A model generated the notes under the pieces. The model ran no database searches. It was not told the origin of the DNA and saw only the letters and a program-made list of their open reading frames with translations. Source: Hedera helix (Eukaryota; Streptophyta; Magnoliopsida; Apiales; Araliaceae). From it: a DNA stretch of 64,000 bases. Made by a program: the position numbers and the translations under genes. Of this stretch, positions 59,901 to 64,000 are shown one piece after another. Position 1 is the first letter of the stretch, and each line of letters begins with the position of its first letter. The stretch spans positions 35,401,308 through 35,465,307 of the forward strand of contig OX359275.1 in assembly GCA_947179155.2 (NCBI GenBank). The letters are read 5' to 3'.

Positions 59901-62882
59901 CGCATCCAAAAGTTTCCCTAGTTCGAAGTCTATAATCTTTTGGCGCTCGGGCGCAAATATCCTCCTTTTCTGCCGCACTGGTTTCCTGTCGGGGTCAACG
60001 GCCAACCGATGTACCGCTATGGCCTCTGGGATCCCGGGCATGTCTCGGGGGGTCCAAGCAAAAATGTCAGAATAGTCTCGTAGTAGCTGAACCAATTGCG
60101 TCTTTATGCCCTTCGGTAGCTCGACACCTATTTTCATTGTTTTGAATTTGTTGCCGGGTATCAACTCAACTTCTTCAACGCTCTCGGCGGGAGTTGCTAG
60201 GGGTTCCGTATCCCCCTCTGCATAAGGCTCTACATCGAAAACCATGGCACACTTCTGCCGGCTGACCCCAACGGCCGATGCCGTCACGGCGTGACGATAA
60301 CACTTTCGAGCGATATCGATGTCTCCTTTCACCTCTCCCACCCCCTCCGGAGTCGGGAATTTGATCTTGAAATGGGGTATGGACGTAACGGCATTCAGAG
60401 TGGTTCGCCCTAAGATTGCATTGTAGGCAGAATCCACTTGAACAACGAAAAACCTCACCTGCAAGGTGACCTGCCGTGGGGCTGCGCCAAAAACCATGGG
60501 TAATTCCAAAGTACCGATCACAGGTACTGCTTCATTTGCGAACCCATACAACGGTGACTCTGTCCCAACCTGCAACTTCACACCCTGGAGATCCATTCTC
60601 TGATAAGCATGGCTGTACAACACGTCCACTGATGAACCATTGTCGATCATTATCCTCTTCATATCCACCGGTCCAACTTGGGCAGTGATTACCAGAGCTC
60701 CCTCATGAGGCTCAATGGCCTCGGTTGGGAAGTCATCATCAGAAAAGGAGATGACCGTCCTGGGATAAGGTCGAGGGGTCGATGGGCACGGGCCTGCCAG
60801 CGTTGATATGGAGCCGGAAGAACGGCGCCTCTTGCCCGACCCTGTTGGAGAAGATCCCCCTATTATAACGTCAACTACTCTTCGAGGAGGGTTACTTGGT
60901 TCGACCCCCTTATCGGTTCCCGACTTATAATTATCTGTTCCCCCTCCTCGGCCAATCACAAACTGTTTTAACTCCCCCTTCTGAACCCTAGATTCGATCA
61001 TGTCCATTAGTCCGGTGCAAGCCTCCGTGGTATGCCCGACCCGACGATGATATACACAATAAGGCCCCGATCCATCCGGTCTATGGATCGGCAGCGTCTG
61101 CCCCGACCCCTCTTCCTGTCTGATTGCTTCCAAAATTTTGACTCGCTTGGCACTCAAAGGAGTATATGCACGGTTCTCCGCCTTTGGTTGGAAGGGTGGT
61201 CTTCCCTGATTTGGCAGCCCACCTCTTTGCTTTACCCGATCAAAAGAGGGGGGTCGGATGTCCCCACCTCGATTTCCACCATAAGCTTTACTCTCTAAAC
61301 CTCTGTTCTTGGGTATCAAACTATTCATAGCCTCCTCAACCGCTATAAACTTCTCAGCTCTGTCGTATGCATCCAAGAGGTCTTTTGGAGGGTTGAACAT
61401 TATGTCCTTCATCATCTTCCGGTTTTGGGTGACATCCATCCCGGTTGTAAAGAATCCCAACGCTTGTATCATATTGAGGTCACTGATAGTTCCCACCGCA
61501 TCCCGAAACCTTTGAACATATTGGCTCAGTGACTCATCCGATTTCTGCTTTATCTGCATCAAAGAAGCCGTCACCTTGCCTCTCCTCTTATTACTACCAA
61601 ACCGCTCATGGAACCGCACGCTCAACTCCGCCCATGAGTGAACACAATTGGGGGGCAATGACATCATCCACTGCTTGGCTCCCTTCTTAAGCGTTGTCAC
61701 GAAGATCTGACACATGCCGGCCTCTGAATGGTCATAATACCTCATCACCCTTTCGTATGAACTGGTGTGGTCATAAGGGTCACCAGAGCCATCGTACATC
61801 TCAAGAGGTGGCAATTTCTTCTTGGGATCGGCCTTCTCTTGATCAATAGCTGTCGAAAAGGGGGATTTCGGATCTAAAGGCATAGTTCTGGACGCTTCGG
61901 CTCCAGATCCAGCCATCGGCCTTGCCTCCGCCGCTACCAACCTCTTCTCCAGTTCAGCTATTCTTTCCATAACTGGATCAACCGCAGGGACATACGGGAC
62001 CATGCGTTGATCTTGCCGACCCGAAACTGTCACTGGGGCGCCCTGTCCCACTTCATAGTCTGGGGTCTTCAACCTTTCTCGAGAGAAATGACCGAGGGAG
62101 GCGGGACATGCTCCTTCTGACCCGTCCCTACTCGTGCGGCCGATGTGCCCCAAGGAAACTTGGGAGGGGGGCGCACCCCTTATATCTTTCCGACTGACCC
62201 GGTCGTGTCTCATATAACCCTGAGACTGGTGTTTGTCCCTTATATCTTCTCGACCATCCCGGTCGTGTCTCATATAACCCTGAGACTGGTGTTTGCCCCT
62301 TATATCCTCTCGACCATCCCGGTCGTGTCTCATATAACCCTGAGACTGGTGTTTGCCCCTTATATCCTCCCGACCCTCCCGGTCGTGTCTCATATAACCC
62401 TGAGACTGGTGCTTGCCCCTTATATCCTCCCGACCATCCCGGTCGTGTCTCTTCCTTCCTTGCTCTGACCTGGGTCTACTTTGCGGGGTATCGGCCCGCT
62501 CCCTACTGCCAATGGTTGCCGACGGATCCTCTTGTAAATTCATTAGGTGGTTCTGCCAGTCTACCTGTCTGCAACGCAAGGCTTCCAATTCTATCTCAGC
62601 CTCTCTAATCTGGGACCATTTATCTCTTTCAGCTCGTTTCCCCTGGGGACTCCTCTCCAAAGGAGATATTCCAAGCTCCGAATTCTCCCGATATGATTCG
62701 GCCCTCTCCGAAGCGGGTGGTGTAAACAGACGCCTCCTAATGGGTTCAGAATGGGCGTGGGCCCGAGTTCGCCCCGACCGATGAACTCCCGACCAGTGTT
62801 TCTTTGAGGGTCCAGTACTCACCTCATGGGGGTCAAAGGAAGACCCCTGCCGACCTTCATTAGAACTACCTCTTCCTTCCAT
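56937..62882 (-). CDS. Tat-lineage gag-pol polyprotein, intact
   Basis: The start MEGRGSSNEGRQ lies 69 bp inside the 5' LTR. The open frame runs on upstream into the LTR, but this ATG is the first in the internal region. The length is 1,981 residues with no stop or frameshift. Order: repetitive basic N-terminus; Gag near residues 370-480 (KKGAKQWMMSLPP); protease-like IDNGSSVDVLY near 744; reverse transcriptase with VYVDDMIVKS near 1118; a degenerate RNase H near 1240-1370; a second RNase H (YVDGSTNAEASGAGVIL) near 1414; integrase zinc region (HEGICGDHMG) near 1630; DDE core with VAIDYMTKW, VSDNGTQF and NGQVEV near 1720-1800. Two RNase H-like domains are established for Tat elements. It stops 248 bp from the end of the antisense gene. 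Confidence 0.95.
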   Translation of the reverse strand: MEGRGSSNEGRQGSSFDPHEVSTGPSKKHWSGVHRSGRTRAHAHSEPIRRRLFTPPASERAESYRENSELGISPLERSPQGKRAERDKWSQIREAEIELEALRCRQVDWQNHLMNLQEDPSATIGSRERADTPQSRPRSEQGRKRHDRDGREDIRGKHQSQGYMRHDREGREDIRGKHQSQGYMRHDRDGREDIRGKHQSQGYMRHDRDGREDIRDKHQSQGYMRHDRVSRKDIRGAPPSQVSLGHIGRTSRDGSEGACPASLGHFSRERLKTPDYEVGQGAPVTVSGRQDQRMVPYVPAVDPVMERIAELEKRLVAAEARPMAGSGAEASRTMPLDPKSPFSTAIDQEKADPKKKLPPLEMYDGSGDPYDHTSSYERVMRYYDHSEAGMCQIFVTTLKKGAKQWMMSLPPNCVHSWAELSVRFHERFGSNKRRGKVTASLMQIKQKSDESLSQYVQRFRDAVGTISDLNMIQALGFFTTGMDVTQNRKMMKDIMFNPPKDLLDAYDRAEKFIAVEEAMNSLIPKNRGLESKAYGGNRGGDIRPPSFDRVKQRGGLPNQGRPPFQPKAENRAYTPLSAKRVKILEAIRQEEGSGQTLPIHRPDGSGPYCVYHRRVGHTTEACTGLMDMIESRVQKGELKQFVIGRGGGTDNYKSGTDKGVEPSNPPRRVVDVIIGGSSPTGSGKRRRSSGSISTLAGPCPSTPRPYPRTVISFSDDDFPTEAIEPHEGALVITAQVGPVDMKRIMIDNGSSVDVLYSHAYQRMDLQGVKLQVGTESPLYGFANEAVPVIGTLELPMVFGAAPRQVTLQVRFFVVQVDSAYNAILGRTTLNAVTSIPHFKIKFPTPEGVGEVKGDIDIARKCYRHAVTASAVGVSRQKCAMVFDVEPYAEGDTEPLATPAESVEEVELIPGNKFKTMKIGVELPKGIKTQLVQLLRDYSDIFAWTPRDMPGIPEAIAVHRLAVDPDRKPVRQKRRIFAPERQKIIDFELGKLLDAGVIEEIEYPEWLANVVLVKKQDGKWRVCIDYTDLNKACPKDFYPLPHIDQLIDATSGNSVLSFLDAFSGYHQINMAKEDIPKTAFITHRSVYAYRRMAFGLINAGATYQRMMNTVFRKQIEKNMEVYVDDMIVKSLRMQDHLRDLEECFETVRRHNLRLNPAKCTFGLSSGKFLGYLVSKRGIEANPEKIRAILNMRSPQSFKDVQRLSGCIAALRRFMSRSAERCLPFFDTLKGPKNEKTFQWNSECEDAFQGIKKYLMAAPLLQKPIPRELLFLYLSVGSSAVGAALVREEGGVQRPVYYVSHVLRDAEVRYPNLEKCVYALVVASQKLRHYFQGRLIVVYTTQPLKKVLGRPDASGRMMAWAVELTQYNLEYHPRTAIKGQALSDFIVECTFSEDGGDPTLDVAHIAGEQLSPAFCWTMYVDGSTNAEASGAGVILLSPEGFKVQQAIRFKFRATNNEAEYEAVLAGLRLARSLEVRHLIIFSDSQLVVKQIQGEFEARGARMAGYVAEVRMMLLKFESYDVKGIEREGNSTADALSKLATTQVEDFAGSVYLEVLTEPSVNRKEILCIERSNCWVTPYLDYLADEKLPTDKILAKKIKYRSSYFCLIDGELYKKSYSSPLLKCLVPSEASYVLREVHEGICGDHMGAKSLAYKLVRQGYYWPTMFQESKGYVQKCPKCQMNSSVPHQPPEELSSVLSPIPFAIWGIDLLGPLPKAKGQLQYVIVAIDYMTKWVEAKPLRHITEDNCVKFMKESVIYRFGIPMVLVSDNGTQFVGKKFEELLSDLGIQHRKTSVAHPQSNGQVEVTNRALLRGVKRRLDEAKGRWPEELPSVLWSYRTTPRSTTGDSPFKLAYGTDALIPVEIGSSSFRVSCFKELYNEEGLRLNLDLLGEVRDAALLRLAAYQQRTAKYYNRRVRVRRFEAGDLVLREVEASAPGSTGKLMPNWEGPYEVTEVVKEGTYRLRDMMGRDVNNTWHAGRLKRYYQ
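62175..62450 (-). repeat. 60-bp tandem repeats in the Tat gag N-terminus
   Basis: Four to five nearly identical 60-bp units encode 20-residue repeats containing GREDIRGKHQSQGYMRHDRD. The repeats stay in frame with gag. The unit boundaries recur exactly every 60 bp from about 62211 onward, and the first unit is diverged. Confidence 0.9.
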
Positions 62883-62934
62883 AAAAACGATCTTTATTCG
62901 AAAACAACAGGGTGACTTAAGTATCAAACAGGGC

Positions 62935-62951
62935 CCTCCTTCTAGCGCCAA
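62935..62951 (-). other. Primer-binding site of the Tat element
   Basis: On the minus strand TTGGCGCTAGAAGGAGG directly follows the ...CAACA end of the 5' LTR. A TGGCGC start is common for Tat primer-binding sites. I do not assign the tRNA. Confidence 0.6.
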
Positions 62952-63501
62952 TGTTGACGTCTGATTTTCGCTCTTGCAGTGATCACCCGTCAGCAAGATA
63001 CCTGTACAAACAGCAAACCGTTATCACCTCACAGAACAGTCGTGGTTGGGACCGTCCGGAGATGCTCCGGTGTAAGAGTAAGTTCAGGGGAATAACGTCA
63101 CAATGGGGGAGCTTTATCGTTAGCTGGAATCTCTCAGACGTTTGATAAATTAATGTTAGTGATGTAAAAGATCCAATACCTCCGAAATTGAGAGGTGGCC
63201 AGTATATATTAATCCATGCATCCTCTGCTGTCCAGTCATACTCTCATGAGTACAAGCAAGTAGTTCTCTTCCACCTGCTCCACTTGGTTCGTTGGGAGGA
63301 GATACCAGCCTGGGTTCCTTCCAGTGTCAGTCCGTCAAAGTGGACAAAATAGGCCCGGACGTCCTATCAACCGCCTGAGTAAATAAAGATCTGTGAACCC
63401 GGGCCCAACAGGAAGGGAAAAAACCCGACCCGGCCCAAGCCACATGAAGAGAAGGGATTCATGGCCCAGAATGCTAGGCCCAAAGAATCCACACCCCAAC
63501 A
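62952..63501 (-). repeat. 5' LTR of the Tat element
   Basis: 550 bp, one base different from 53368-53917, followed on the right by the CCTTG duplication. Confidence 0.95.
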
Positions 63502-63506
63502 CCTTG

Positions 63507-64000
63507 TTTAAGTGGGAAATATTGCTGTATATTTTTGACACCCAATAAACCAAAATCTCTAGAATTTAAAAAGAAACAATGTAGAACCAAGCATTAATTT
63601 ATGTTATGGGCTTCAGTAAAAATATTTGAACCACTCAAAATACATTGATTTCAAAACACCTAGTCGGCTAGTCGTACATCAATCCCAACTAAAAGTTCTG
63701 GTGGAATGCGAACTAGAATGTATGGCTTTTTGACTTACTTCCGGATTTTTTTTTCCTTTCACACGGTGCAGCTGATTATATGCATTACAAAATAAAGGGT
63801 ATTAAAAATAATATGACACAATATATGGTCAGTTAAACTAAAAATTGTACTACAATAGTTTGGAAAAAATTCCAAATCATAAAATATGCCGTCCAGCAAC
63901 TCTCGTAGATCTAATTGAGTTCTTACAAATTTAATGGAGACTACCATAATTTTGTCCAAAAAAGGACATGGGAAGGGAGTGTCTAATGACCGAGAAGATC
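63507..64000. other. Intergenic flank right of the Tat element
   Basis: AT-rich DNA continuing the pre-insertion sequence left of 53363. No gene is supported. Confidence 0.5.

Larger units (their letters stand above)
53368..63501 (-). mobile_element. Complete Tat-lineage Ty3/gypsy retrotransposon
   Basis: The 5' LTR is 62952-63501 and the 3' LTR is 53368-53917, both 550 bp and TG...CA. The flanking CCTTG (53363-53367 and 63502-63506) is a perfect target duplication. The LTRs differ at one base by eye (A/G near 53522 versus 63106), so the insertion is very recent. Gag-pol is one open frame with two RNase H-like regions, typical of the Tat lineage. A spliced antisense gene lies between pol and the 3' LTR. 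The element length is 10,134 bp. Confidence 0.95.

Noticed and set aside
62175..62450. A CRISPR-like array
   Set aside because: The 60-bp units are contiguous, coding and in frame with gag, without spacers.
1..64000. A coordinated undescribed gene system
   Set aside because: The host genes are unrelated single loci, and the rest is repeats and transposons. The only gene-rich novelty is the antisense gene in the Tat element.

Overview
The window is nuclear DNA of a flowering plant, most likely a eudicot. The genes have introns with GT/AG borders, the intergenic DNA is AT-rich, and much of the right half is Ty3/gypsy LTR retrotransposons and hAT- or Tourist-type non-autonomous elements. The sequence alone does not identify the species.

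Layout: 2.1-5.6 kb holds a two-exon ankyrin-repeat protein gene (minus). About 8.2-9.0 kb holds a fragment of a prohibitin exon split by a hAT-like MITE (plus). 11.5-14.5 kb holds a two-exon F-box gene of the SKIP14 type (minus). 18.1-26.8 kb holds a cytosolic-type glucose-6-phosphate dehydrogenase locus that is broken: exons 1 and 5 onward are on the minus strand, exons 2-4 are on the plus strand, one exon is almost lost and three others carry indels. A 2.1-kb hAT-like element carrying a tandem array of about 330-bp units sits in the inverted part. 49.4-50.7 kb holds a two-exon gene for an acidic 335-residue protein with a possible DUF6598-like region (plus).

Retrotransposons: 29.75-32.5 kb looks like the 3' LTR and 3' internal remnant of a minus-oriented chromovirus. 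From 32.5 to 48.5 kb lies a plus-oriented Tekay/Del-type chromovirus arranged LTR, internal, LTR, then the first 167 bp of a second internal region. Its second LTR is split exactly at the TATA box by a 4.8-kb solo LTR of another chromovirus-like family. From 53.4 to 63.5 kb lies a complete, very young Tat-lineage element on the minus strand. It has 550-bp LTRs with one mismatch, a CCTTG target duplication, an uninterrupted gag-pol of about 1,981 codons, and a spliced antisense gene between pol and the 3' LTR.

The host genes have no evident functional link to one another. I see no cluster or operon-like system. The most notable items are the internally inverted G6PD pseudogene, the LTR-internal-LTR-internal structure with its TATA-targeted nested insertion, and the young Tat element with its spliced antisense gene.
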